Source of the DNA: Acidimicrobiaceae bacterium
Lineage (GTDB): Bacteria; Actinomycetota; Acidimicrobiia; Acidimicrobiales; RAAP-2
Reading direction: 5' to 3'
Assembly: GCA_003161255.1 (NCBI GenBank)
Contig: PMOQ01000028.1
Location: 1 to 43,583, forward strand
Length of the DNA: 43,583 nucleotides
Position numbers and translations under genes: made by a program. A model generated the notes under the pieces. It made no database searches and was not told the origin of the DNA. It was given only the letters and a program-made list of their open reading frames with translations. Shown here one piece after another: positions 17,484 through 25,044 of this stretch (its first letter is position 1; each line of letters opens with the position of its first letter).

Positions 17484-20400
17484 TCAGGCGGCCACGATGG
17501 CGTTCACGCCGAGCAGGGTCTTCAGCTCCCCGACCAGGCCATTCTGGCTGTCGACGTTGAACTCGGGCGGCAGCCGGAGCACCTTTGCGCCCACGTGGAG
17601 GAGGACCGGGGACTTTCCCGGGTGGTCCCGGAGGACCCCCTTCAGGCGGTCGACCTTGTCCTCGGTCAGCTGGCCGAGCGGGAGCGCGATCCGCAGCTCC
17701 TGGGCCCCGCCGGTGCCGAGGTCGGGCCGGCGGACCTCCATGCACACGATCTTGGGCGTCTCGTCGCGCAGGTCGAGGCGCCCCCGGATGACCACGATGG
17801 CGTCGTTCTCGAGCAGGGTCCCGTAGTCGGTCATGACCCGGGGGAAGACGAACACCTCCATCGAGGCCTCGAGGTCTTCGAGGACGAACCGGCCCATCAG
17901 CTCGCCCTTCTTCGTGTACTGGCGCTTGAGGTCGGTGACCACGCCGCCGATCGAGCGGACCACGCCCTCGGCCATCGGGCCGCCGCCGGCCTCCAGTCCG
18001 GCGTCGCGCAGCTCGGCAAGCGAGCAGTCGGTGTGCCGGCTGAGCGAGCCCTCGAGCCCGCGCAGCGGGTGGTCACTCACATAGAGGCCGAGCATCTCTT
18101 TTTCGAACACAAGGCGCTGGGTCTTGTCGAACTCCCGGTCCGGGACCGGCACCCGGGTGCCCTCCCAGTTGCCTCCCCCGTCGGCGGCCTCCTCGGTGCT
18201 GGCGATGGAGGAGAACAAGGTGGCGATGCCGAGGTCGAGTTCCTTGCGCCGTTCGATCGTCCGGTCGACGATCTCTTCGAGCACCAGCCACAGGCCCTGG
18301 CGCGGGTGCCCGAGCGAGTCGAACGCCCCGGCCTTGGCCAGCGACTCCATCGTGCGCTTGTTGAGCACGATCGGGTCGACGCGGCGGCAGAAGTCGTAGA
18401 TGTCGGCGAAGGGCCCACCAGCATCGCGCTCGGTGACGATCCGCTCGACGAGGCTCTCGCCGACGTTGCGCACCGCGGCCAGGCCGAACACGATCCCGGG
18501 TGACTCATCGTCGCGCTTCGGTGCGAATTCGGATACCGAGCGGTTGACGTCGGGGACCGCGACCTCGATCCCGAGCGTGCGGCACTCGGCGAGATAGACG
18601 GCCGTGCGGTCCTTGTCGTCCTTCACGCTCGTCAAGAGCGCGCTCAGGTACTCGACCGGGTAGTGCGCCTTCAGCCAGGCGGTCTGATAGGCCACGAGCC
18701 CGTATCCGTACGCGTGGGCCTTGGCGAACGCGTAGTCGGCGAATGGCTCGATGATGTCGAAGAGTTGGGTCCCGAGCTTCTCGTCGTAGCCGGTGCTGAC
18801 ACACCCCTCGACGAACTTCTCGCGTTCCTTGGCCATCATCGACCGGATCTTCTTGCCGCAGGCCTTGCGCAGGTTGTCCGCCTCGACGAGCGAGTAGCCC
18901 GCAAACTTCTGGGCCACCCGCATGACCGACTCCTGGTAGATCATCAACCCGTAGGTATCGGCGAGCAGCGCCTCCATGTCGGCATGCAGGTATGTGATCG
19001 GCTTGCGGGCGTTTTTTCGGTCCGCGTAGTCGTTGTGCATGTTGGCCGCCATCGGGCCCGGCCGGTAGAGGGCGACCAGGGCGGCCACGTCGTCGAAGGT
19101 CGTCGGGATGAGGGAGCGCAGCAGGGAACGCATGGGGCCGCCCTCCAGTTGGAAGACCCCGATGCTGGCCCCGCGTTGGAGCATCGCGAACGTCGGCTCG
19201 TCGTCGAGGGCCACGTTGTCGATGTCGAGGCGCTCGCCCGTGGCCGCCTCGATCACGTCGAGGGTGCGCTCGATCACCGACAGGTTCCGCAGGCCGAGGA
19301 AGTCCATCTTCAAGAGCCCGAGATCGGACACCCCGTGCATCTCGTATTGGGTGACGATCGGGGCGAGGGACGGATCGGATCCCGGCTCCGGCTTGCGCTG
19401 GATGGGGAGGTGCTCGGTCAACGCATCGTGGGTGATGACCACCGCGGCGGCGTGTATGCCGTCCTGGCGCCGGAGGCCCTCGAGGCCCCTCGCGACGTCC
19501 ATGACGCGCTTGGCGTCGGGGTCGGTCTCGTACATCTGGCGCAGCTCGCCGGCCGCCTTGTACCCGTCCGAGAATCCCGGGGTGTTGTCCAGGCACGCAT
19601 GGAGAGGCGTGTCCCGCCCCATGACCAGCGGGGGCATCGCCTTCGCGATCTTGTCGCCGACCATGTAGGGCAGCCCGAGCACCCGGGCCGCGTCGCGCAC
19701 CGCTGCCCGCGCCTTGATGGTGGAGAAGGTCACGACCTGGGCCACGTGGTCCCAGCCGTAGCGCTCCGTCGCGTAGCGGATCATCTCGGAGCGATAGCGC
19801 TCATCGAAGTCCATGTCGATGTCGGGCATCTCCTGGCGGCCCGGGTTGAGGAACCGTTCGAAGATGAGCTCGTGCCGGATCGGGTCGATGTCCACGACGC
19901 GCAGGCAGTAGGCGACACAGCTCCCGGCCGAGGAACCGCGACCGGGCCCGACCCTGATGTTCGACTTCCGCGCGTGGTCGATGAGATCCCAGACGACCAG
20001 GAAGTACGCGGAGAAGCCCATCGACTCGATGACGCCAAGCTCGTAGTCCAGCCGCTCCACGACGTTTTTCGGCAACGGGGAGCCGTAGCGCGCCTCGGCG
20101 CCGGCGAAGCTCAGGCTCCGGAGGTAGGCGTTGGCACGTTCCTCATAGGTCGCCCCGGTGAATTCCTCCGGCACCGGGAACTCGGGGAGCTTCGGGTTGC
20201 CGAATTCGATCTCGACGTTGGCGCGTCGCGCGATCAACAGCGTGTTGTCGCATGCCTCCTCGACCTCGCGGAAGAGGTGGCGCATCTCCGCGGCGCTCTT
20301 CAGGTAATGCTCGCTGCCCTCGAACTTGAAACGCTTGGGGTCGCTGACCAACGCCCCGGTCTGCACACACAACAGCGCGTCGTGGGTCTCGGCATCGTCG

Positions 20401-21113
20401 CGCCCGCAGTAGTGGCTGTCGTTCGTGGCGAGGAGCGGGGCCCCGATGCGTCGAGCGATCTCGACGAGCTGGGGGTTGGTCTGGCGTTGGGCCGCCAACC
20501 CGTGGTCCTGGAGCTCGACGAACATGTTGTCGCGCCCGAAGATGTCCTGGAGTCGAGCAGCCCGCGCCTCCGCCCCGGCCACGTCGCCGGCCAGCAGCGC
20601 CTGGAGGACCACGCCGCCGAGGCAACCGGTCGTCGCTATGAGCCCCTCGTGGTAGCGCGCGAGCAACTCCCAGTCGACGCGGGGCTTGTAGTAGTAGCCC
20701 TCGAGGTACGCGGCCGACGAGAGCTTCATGAGGTTCGAGTACCCGGCGTTGGTCTCGGCCAGCAGGGTCAGGTGGTAGTAGAGCTTCTGGCCGCCCTCGA
20801 CGTCACCGCCGGTGTCGTCGACCTTGCCCCGGCGGACCGGCCGCTCGTGTCGGGAGTCGCCGGCCATGTACGCCTCGGTCCCGATGACCGGGTTGATCCC
20901 GTTCGAACGGCAGGCCCGGTAGAAGTCGAGGACCCCGTACATGTTGCCGTGGTCGGTTATCCCGAGCGCTGGCTGCCGATCGGCCTTGGCCGCCGCCACC
21001 AGGTCGTCGACCCGTGCGGCTCCATCGAGCATCGAGAACTCGGTGTGGGTGTGCAAGTGGGCGAACGACGAGCCCTCAGCCAACTCCCCCACGCCCTCCG
21101 TCTCTCTGTCCAC
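17484..21113 (-). CDS. dnaE: DNA polymerase III alpha subunit (replicative, DnaE1 type)
   Basis: A 1209-residue replicative C-family polymerase. The N-terminal PHP domain has HLHTHTEFSMLDG and TDHGNMYGVLDFY with metal-binding residues kept, as in polymerases with PHP proofreading potential. The palm has GPGRGSSAGSC and the catalytic aspartates in PDIDMDFDERYR. The finger/helical region has QDGIHAAAVVI and ADYAFAKAHAYGYGLVAYQT. The C-terminus has HhH, OB-fold (about 980-1080) and tau-binding regions. No intein or frame break. GTG 21113 has no Shine-Dalgarno sequence and lies inside a DnaA-box-like repeat; GTG 21092 is an alternative. Full length and an intact PHP favour the essential DnaE1 over the mutagenic DnaE2. 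Confidence 0.96.
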   Translation of the reverse strand: MDRETEGVGELAEGSSFAHLHTHTEFSMLDGAARVDDLVAAAKADRQPALGITDHGNMYGVLDFYRACRSNGINPVIGTEAYMAGDSRHERPVRRGKVDDTGGDVEGGQKLYYHLTLLAETNAGYSNLMKLSSAAYLEGYYYKPRVDWELLARYHEGLIATTGCLGGVVLQALLAGDVAGAEARAARLQDIFGRDNMFVELQDHGLAAQRQTNPQLVEIARRIGAPLLATNDSHYCGRDDAETHDALLCVQTGALVSDPKRFKFEGSEHYLKSAAEMRHLFREVEEACDNTLLIARRANVEIEFGNPKLPEFPVPEEFTGATYEERANAYLRSLSFAGAEARYGSPLPKNVVERLDYELGVIESMGFSAYFLVVWDLIDHARKSNIRVGPGRGSSAGSCVAYCLRVVDIDPIRHELIFERFLNPGRQEMPDIDMDFDERYRSEMIRYATERYGWDHVAQVVTFSTIKARAAVRDAARVLGLPYMVGDKIAKAMPPLVMGRDTPLHACLDNTPGFSDGYKAAGELRQMYETDPDAKRVMDVARGLEGLRRQDGIHAAAVVITHDALTEHLPIQRKPEPGSDPSLAPIVTQYEMHGVSDLGLLKMDFLGLRNLSVIERTLDVIEAATGERLDIDNVALDDEPTFAMLQRGASIGVFQLEGGPMRSLLRSLIPTTFDDVAALVALYRPGPMAANMHNDYADRKNARKPITYLHADMEALLADTYGLMIYQESVMRVAQKFAGYSLVEADNLRKACGKKIRSMMAKEREKFVEGCVSTGYDEKLGTQLFDIIEPFADYAFAKAHAYGYGLVAYQTAWLKAHYPVEYLSALLTSVKDDKDRTAVYLAECRTLGIEVAVPDVNRSVSEFAPKRDDESPGIVFGLAAVRNVGESLVERIVTERDAGGPFADIYDFCRRVDPIVLNKRTMESLAKAGAFDSLGHPRQGLWLVLEEIVDRTIERRKELDLGIATLFSSIASTEEAADGGGNWEGTRVPVPDREFDKTQRLVFEKEMLGLYVSDHPLRGLEGSLSRHTDCSLAELRDAGLEAGGGPMAEGVVRSIGGVVTDLKRQYTKKGELMGRFVLEDLEASMEVFVFPRVMTDYGTLLENDAIVVIRGRLDLRDETPKIVCMEVRRPDLGTGGAQELRIALPLGQLTEDKVDRLKGVLRDHPGKSPVLLHVGAKVLRLPPEFNVDSQNGLVGELKTLLGVNAIVAA

Positions 21114-21138
21114 AGGTTTGCATCCACACCCTGTGGAC
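21106..21138. promoter_or_regulatory. Cluster of three DnaA-box-like motifs at the dnaE start
   Basis: CTGTCCACA (21106-21114) and GCATCCACA (21120-21128) read forward, and TCGTCCACA is read on the minus strand just beyond CCTGTGG. GTCCACAGG at 21108-21116 and CCTGTGGAC at 21130-21138 form a perfect 9-bp inverted repeat. The actinobacterial DnaA box is close to TTGTCCACA; each motif differs by one to three bases. The dnaE GTG lies in one arm. Confidence 0.45.
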
Positions 21139-21230
21139 GAACTACAAGGATGTTGTTCTCGGCTCCGACCATAGCCGCTCGGTCAGACCGGCCTCTGGCT
21201 GTTGGGGGTCCGGCCGGCGTCTCGGCTCGC

Positions 21231-21731
21231 TCAGAGGTATGCGCCGGGCCGGTCGTCTCCGGGCAGCCGCGCGGAGGGGAGTCCCCGCTGGCGCATCTCG
21301 TCGAGCTGGGCCCGCGCGGCCAGCTGCTGGGCCATGAGTGCGGCCTGGATGCCGTGGAAGAGCCCCTCGAGCCACCCGACCAACTGGGCCTGGGCCACCC
21401 GGAGCTCTGCTTCCGAGGGGACCCGGTCCTTGTCGAAGGGGATGGTCATCGACTCGAGCTCGGCGGCCAGATCCGGAGAGAGGGTCGTGGCCAGCTCACG
21501 CACCGACTGCTCGTAGATCTCCCGCAACCGGGCTCGACCGGCCTCGTCGAGCGGCGCCTGGCGGACTTCCTCCAGCAGTTGCTTCACCATAGAGCCGATC
21601 CGCATGACCTTGGCCGGCTTCTCGATGGTCTCACCCCCCGCCACCTGCAGGGCGCCGTCTGGGTCCGCTGCCGGGATGACCTCATCGGGTGCGACTACCA
21701 CGGGGTTCTCATCGAAGCGCGATTCGGACAT
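21231..21731 (-). CDS. bpa: Bacterial proteasome activator Bpa (PafE)
   Basis: A 166-residue protein of the Bpa/PafE family: ring-forming, ATP-independent activators that open the gate of the actinobacterial 20S proteasome. The core matches what I know of the Mycobacterium protein almost word for word: KPAKVMRIGSMVKQLLEEVR (about 38-57), APLDEAGRARLREIYEQSVREL, then AELRVAQAQLVGWLEGLFHG and AARAQLDEMRQ. The C-terminus, which inserts into the proteasome pocket, ends GAYL instead of the usual GQYL. The N-terminus is acidic and probably disordered. The ATG at 21731 is preceded by a CATGAT sequence 6 nt upstream. It lies upstream of dnaE on the same strand. Confidence 0.9.
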   Translation of the reverse strand: MSESRFDENPVVVAPDEVIPAADPDGALQVAGGETIEKPAKVMRIGSMVKQLLEEVRQAPLDEAGRARLREIYEQSVRELATTLSPDLAAELESMTIPFDKDRVPSEAELRVAQAQLVGWLEGLFHGIQAALMAQQLAARAQLDEMRQRGLPSARLPGDDRPGAYL

Positions 21732-21785
21732 CCACTGATCATGCCAAAGGCAGGCTGCGGCGATGTTCGATCCGGTCGGTCAGTG

Positions 21786-21843
21786 TCGGACCCTCTCGGT
21801 TTCCCCGCTACGGCGCTCCCGGGGTCCAACCGAGACGGTCCGA
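21786..21843. repeat. 58-nt near-perfect hairpin in the bpa / Rrf2 intergenic region
   Basis: TCGGACC (21786-21792) pairs with GGTCCGA (21837-21843); TCTCGGTT (21794-21801) pairs with AACCGAGA (21828-21835); CCCCG (21803-21807) pairs with CGGGG (21820-21824). That gives 20 base pairs interrupted by one C/C mismatch and a small internal bulge, with a 12-nt loop. It lies 54 bp upstream of bpa and 89 bp upstream of the Rrf2 gene. It could be a protein-binding palindrome, an RNA hairpin of a short transcript or a repeated element. Confidence 0.75.
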
Positions 21844-21918
21844 TTGGCGGATTGCAGTGCCCCGACCAGGGTTCGGCCGAGAAAACGGCACAAACCGGGT
21901 GTCGGGCCAGGTGACCGG

Positions 21919-21924
21919 TAACAT
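21919..21924 (+). promoter_or_regulatory. -10 hexamer TAACAT for the Rrf2 gene
   Basis: TAACAT lies 8 nt before the GTG at 21933, with no Shine-Dalgarno sequence, so the mRNA is probably leaderless. If so, the 58-nt hairpin lies outside this transcript. Confidence 0.5.
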
Positions 21925-21932
21925 CGAGCGAC

Positions 21933-22430
21933 GTGAAGGTCTCCACCCGAGGCGACTATGCGAGCCGGGCCCTGCTCTCGTTGGCGCTCCATGACTCGCC
22001 GGCGATCCCCACCTCGGTGCGCGACATCGCGGAGAGGACCGGGCTCCCCCAGCCCTACCTCGAGCAGATCCTGCTGGCGCTGAAGGGGGCCGGGCTGGTC
22101 CGCTCGAAGCGCGGCGTCGGTGGCGGCTACGTGCTGGCCCGCCCGCCCGAGTCCATCACGCTCGCCCAGATCGTGTCGGCCGTCGACGGCCCGATCGTGG
22201 CCGGGGAGTTCGGCGAGCCCCATGCCGACGGGGCATGCAACCACGAGGGACAATGCGTTCTGCTGGCCTTCTGGGCCGAGGTCGGCGAGAAGATGCGTGA
22301 CCACCTGTCTTCGTTCACCCTCGCCGACATGGTGAGCAAGGCCGAGGGAAACGGCGCCAAGGCGCCGACCGTCCCCGACGACCTGGCGGCCCGGGTCAGT
22401 CGAACGATGGCTCGTTCCAGCGCTCGATAA
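21933..22430 (+). CDS. Rrf2-family transcriptional regulator
   Basis: A 165-residue winged-helix regulator of the Rrf2 family (relatives IscR, NsrR, CymR, RsrR). The N-terminus KVSTRGDYASRALLSLAL and the HTH around IPTSVRDIAERTGLPQPYLEQI, followed by the wing KRGVGGGYVLARP, are diagnostic. In the cluster-binding loop only two cysteines are kept (CNHEGQC, about residues 101-107); the position of the third IscR/NsrR cysteine is a Trp. So it may lack a classical [2Fe-2S] cluster or bind one differently. GTG 21933 is supported by a -10 at the right distance. Its 3' end overlaps the convergent phosphatase gene by 35 bp. Confidence 0.9.
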   Translation: MKVSTRGDYASRALLSLALHDSPAIPTSVRDIAERTGLPQPYLEQILLALKGAGLVRSKRGVGGGYVLARPPESITLAQIVSAVDGPIVAGEFGEPHADGACNHEGQCVLLAFWAEVGEKMRDHLSSFTLADMVSKAEGNGAKAPTVPDDLAARVSRTMARSSAR

Positions 22431-22992
22431 CCGGCACCTCGCGCTCCCAACCGAGCTCGCCGATCCCGCACGCTCCGAGGGCGAGCATCCGCCCCCCCAT
22501 CGGCGGCAACCCGATCCAGCGCGCCGCCAGCACCCGCAGGATGTGGCCGTGGGCGAAGCACAGCGTGTCCCCGGTCTCCGCGCGGGCCCGCTCGATGACC
22601 CGGTCGGCCCTGCGCCCGACGGACGCCGCCGTCTCCCCACCCGGGACGCCGTCGGCCCACAGCGTCCAGCCGGGCCGCTCCCCGCGGATGTCGTGGGTGG
22701 TCCGGCCGTCGTAGTCCCCGTAGTCCCACTCGAGCAGGTCCTCAGTCGGCACCGCTCGATCGGCGAACCCGGCCAAGGCGCACGTCTCGGCGGCCCGGGA
22801 GAGCGGGCTCACGAGGACGAGGCTGAAGCTCCTGGTCGCGAGCGCACCGGCCAGCGATCGGGCCTGCTCACGGCCGTGGTCGTCCAACGGGATGTCGATG
22901 CGACCGGTATGGCGGCCCTCCTCGCTCCATTCGGTCTCCCCGTGGCGGATGACCACGAGTTTGCCCAGCTGGGGCTCCGGGTAGGAACTCAC
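22396..22992 (-). CDS. Histidine phosphatase (phosphoglycerate mutase-like) protein
   Basis: A 198-residue cytosolic member of the histidine phosphatase superfamily, with the phospho-accepting histidine in VVIRHGETEW (about 14-23), the Arg/Glu region EWDYGDYDGRTTHDIR and the second catalytic histidine in LCFAHGHILRVL. Family members range from sugar phosphate and cobalamin-intermediate phosphatases to mutases; substrate is not deducible. I start at GTG 22992 (SSYPEPQLGKL), since the frame further upstream has a composition unlike a protein; no Shine-Dalgarno sequence is seen. It overlaps the end of the Rrf2 gene tail to tail by 35 bp and diverges from the sigma factor gene. Confidence 0.88.
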   Translation of the reverse strand: MSSYPEPQLGKLVVIRHGETEWSEEGRHTGRIDIPLDDHGREQARSLAGALATRSFSLVLVSPLSRAAETCALAGFADRAVPTEDLLEWDYGDYDGRTTHDIRGERPGWTLWADGVPGGETAASVGRRADRVIERARAETGDTLCFAHGHILRVLAARWIGLPPMGGRMLALGACGIGELGWEREVPVIERWNEPSFD

Positions 22993-23221
22993 ACGATCAC
23001 AACACCACGGGCCCGAGACACCCGCAACTCGGCGACGAGGACCGGGTTCCCAGCTCGGAGGGGCTCTTCGGGCGGAATGCACAGCCCCCCACCGGCGTTG
23101 AAAGATCCGTGAAAGGTCGCATCGGAAGACAGAACTGTCACAGCCCTGGCGGAGGATCGCGGGGGCGACAAGACCCCGGGATCGACCAAAGGACCATGCA
23201 AACCCAAGACGGTGATCGGCG
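22993..23221. other. Divergent intergenic region upstream of the sigma factor gene
   Basis: This 229-bp stretch has no credible gene. It holds the perfect palindrome GACAGAACTGTC (23128-23139), a possible operator, and a 5-bp hairpin CGGGG / CCCCG (23160-23164 with 23174-23178) in the probable leader of the sigma gene. No convincing -10 box or ribosome binding site was seen. Confidence 0.35.
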
Positions 23222-24061
23222 ATGAGCCCCCAGAGCGCACCCGTAACTGACAGCCTCGGATTGTTTCTGCACGATCTCGAGCAGCACCCGATGCCCGACT
23301 ACGACGGGCAGCTGGTGCTGGCCAAGCGCGTCGCCGAGGGCGACGAGGAGGCCAAGCGCGAGATGGTGGCGGCGAACCTTCGTCTCGTCGTCCACTGGGC
23401 CCGGCGCTACAAGGACCGCGGCGTGGACATGACCGACCTGGTCCAGGAGGGCACGTTCGGTTTGATCCGGGCGGTCGAGAAGTTCGACTGGGAGCGCGGC
23501 TTCCGTTTCTCGACCTACGCGACATGGTGGATCCGCCAGGCCCTGCAGCGGGCCGTGCAGCAACACGGCCGGATCATCCGCCTGCCTCTCGAGGTCGGCG
23601 AACGGCTCCAGCGTCTCGACGGCGTCACCGCCGAGCTGACGAGCCAGCTTGGGCGCACGCCGACCACCGCCGAGCTCGACGAGGCCACCGGAATGACCGC
23701 GGCCGAACGTGAGTCGCTCGAGGGCGCTGCCCGTGTCTCGGCGAGCCTCGACCAGCCGGCCGGGGTCGACTCGACCACATCGCTCGGCGACCTGGTGGCC
23801 CCGGACGCGTCGAACTGGACCGAGGACGTCGACCAGCTCTTGGTGTTCGAGAAGATCCGCAATGCCATCGACCGGCTGCCGGCCCTCCAGCGAGACGTGC
23901 TGAGGTTGCGCTTCGGCTTCGACGGGGATTCGCCGGCGTCGCTGCAGGTGACCGCCGAGCGTCTCGGCGTCGGGGTGCGGCGGGTCCGTCGGGCCGAAGA
24001 GGATGGGCTTGCGGCCCTCATGAGCGATCAGGACGTCGTCGGGGCCCATCAGGCCGCCTGA
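23222..24061 (+). CDS. Group 2 RNA polymerase sigma-70 factor
   Basis: A 279-residue sigma factor of the RpoD/SigB/HrdB-like class without the long N-terminal region 1.1. Region 1.2 is at about 10-45 (LGLFLHDLEQHP). Region 2 is well kept: NLRLVVHWARRYKDRG, DLVQEGTFGLIRAVEKFDWE and FRFSTYATWWIRQALQRAV (2.3-2.4, core binding and -10 recognition). Region 3 follows (IIRLPLEVGERLQRL). Region 4 is degenerate: LPALQRDVLRLRFGFDG is fine, but the recognition helix reads GVGVRRVRRAEEDGLAAL where housekeeping factors have xVTRERIRQIExxAL. -35 recognition is therefore likely altered. It ends in a hairpin shared with rluD. Probably an alternative, stress- or growth-phase-type factor. Confidence 0.92.
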   Translation: MSPQSAPVTDSLGLFLHDLEQHPMPDYDGQLVLAKRVAEGDEEAKREMVAANLRLVVHWARRYKDRGVDMTDLVQEGTFGLIRAVEKFDWERGFRFSTYATWWIRQALQRAVQQHGRIIRLPLEVGERLQRLDGVTAELTSQLGRTPTTAELDEATGMTAAERESLEGAARVSASLDQPAGVDSTTSLGDLVAPDASNWTEDVDQLLVFEKIRNAIDRLPALQRDVLRLRFGFDGDSPASLQVTAERLGVGVRRVRRAEEDGLAALMSDQDVVGAHQAA

Positions 24062-24076
24062 GGCATTCCGCCTCAG
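24058..24076. terminator. Bidirectional terminator between sigma gene and rluD
   Basis: CTGAGGC (24058-24064) pairs perfectly with GCCTCAG (24070-24076) around the loop ATTCC. The TGA of the sigma gene lies in one arm and the TGA of rluD, on the other strand, in the other. No T-run follows on either side. Confidence 0.55.
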
Positions 24077-25044
24077 ACGAGATCCGGCGCCTCCGGCAGG
24101 AGCGCCGCGAGGTCGGCTGGCAACGGCGACCGGAACGTGACCCGTTGACGATCCCCCGGGTGGTCGAACGCCAGCTCGAACGCATGCAGGAAGAACCGCC
24201 CCGGCGCCAGTTCGTCGGGGCGGTTTGACGCCTGCCCCTTCCCGTAGCGGGAGTCCCCCACCACGGCGTGGCCGATGGCGGCCATGTGCACTCGGACCTG
24301 GTGGGTCCGGCCGGTCTCGAGCGTCGCGATGACGAGCGTCGCCGGGAACGGTTCCTCGACCCGGGCCACCACCTCATAGCCGGTGCGGGCGTCGCGCCCG
24401 GCCGACGACACGGTCATGAGCGTCGGTTGCCGGCTCGACCGACCGACGGGGGCGTCGATCAGCCCCCGGTCGTCGGCGACGTGCCCGTGTACCAGCGCCA
24501 CGTACCGGCGGGCCGCGGTGTGCTCCGCCATCTGAGCGGCGAGCGACCGCACGGCCCGGGGCGTCCGCGCCACCACCAGCAGTCCCGACGTGCCGCGATC
24601 GAGCCGATGCACGATGCCCGGGCGGTCCGGCTCGCTGTCGCCGGTCGCGACGAGGCGGGCCACGTCCGGGAACCGGGCCAGGATCCCGCCGACCAGCGTC
24701 CCGGCCCGACGGCCGGCCCCGGGGTGGACGACCACATCCCACGGCTTGTCCACCACCACGACATCGTCGTCGGAGAACACCACGTCGAAGGCAACGTCCG
24801 GCTCGGCCCGGACCGGAACCAGCACGGACCCGGGGTCATCGACGCGGAGCGCGGCACCCGAGCGGAGCGCGGCGCTCCGGCGGGTCTGGACGCCACCGTC
24901 GACACGCACCCGTCCGTCCGCGATCAACCGGGCCGCCTCGGCGCGCGACAACCCGGTCAGGAAGGACACGGCCCGGTCGAGCCGGACCCCGTCGAGCATC
25001 GTCGGCACCTCGAGGTCGAGCGAGCCGGGGCCCCCGACCGTCAT
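24073..25044 (-). CDS. rluD: RluA/RluD-family 23S rRNA pseudouridine synthase
   Basis: A 323-residue enzyme that converts uridines in structured RNA, in the classical case helix 69 of 23S rRNA, to pseudouridine. An S4 RNA-binding domain is at about 14-75 (LDRAVSFLTGLSRAEAARLI), then the catalytic domain with HRLDRGTSG, where Asp149 is the nucleophile. Later motifs are VALVHGHV and ETGRTHQVRVHMAAIGHAVVGD. ATG 25044 overlaps the lspA stop as ATGA. The lspA-rluD order is the usual one in actinobacteria and Firmicutes. The exact target base cannot be told from sequence. Confidence 0.93.
   Translation of the reverse strand: MTVGGPGSLDLEVPTMLDGVRLDRAVSFLTGLSRAEAARLIADGRVRVDGGVQTRRSAALRSGAALRVDDPGSVLVPVRAEPDVAFDVVFSDDDVVVVDKPWDVVVHPGAGRRAGTLVGGILARFPDVARLVATGDSEPDRPGIVHRLDRGTSGLLVVARTPRAVRSLAAQMAEHTAARRYVALVHGHVADDRGLIDAPVGRSSRQPTLMTVSSAGRDARTGYEVVARVEEPFPATLVIATLETGRTHQVRVHMAAIGHAVVGDSRYGKGQASNRPDELAPGRFFLHAFELAFDHPGDRQRVTFRSPLPADLAALLPEAPDLV

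Noticed and set aside
21106-21138. Replication origin at the DnaA-box-like cluster
   Set aside because: Only three imperfect boxes, no AT-rich unwinding region and no dnaA, dnaN, rpmH or gyrB nearby; regulation of dnaE is the more modest reading.
18663-21914. A plus-strand open frame of more than 1000 codons opposite dnaE and bpa
   Set aside because: It mirrors the codon-position GC bias of dnaE, has no recognisable motif, and is long only because stop codons are rare in the antisense frame of GC-rich genes.
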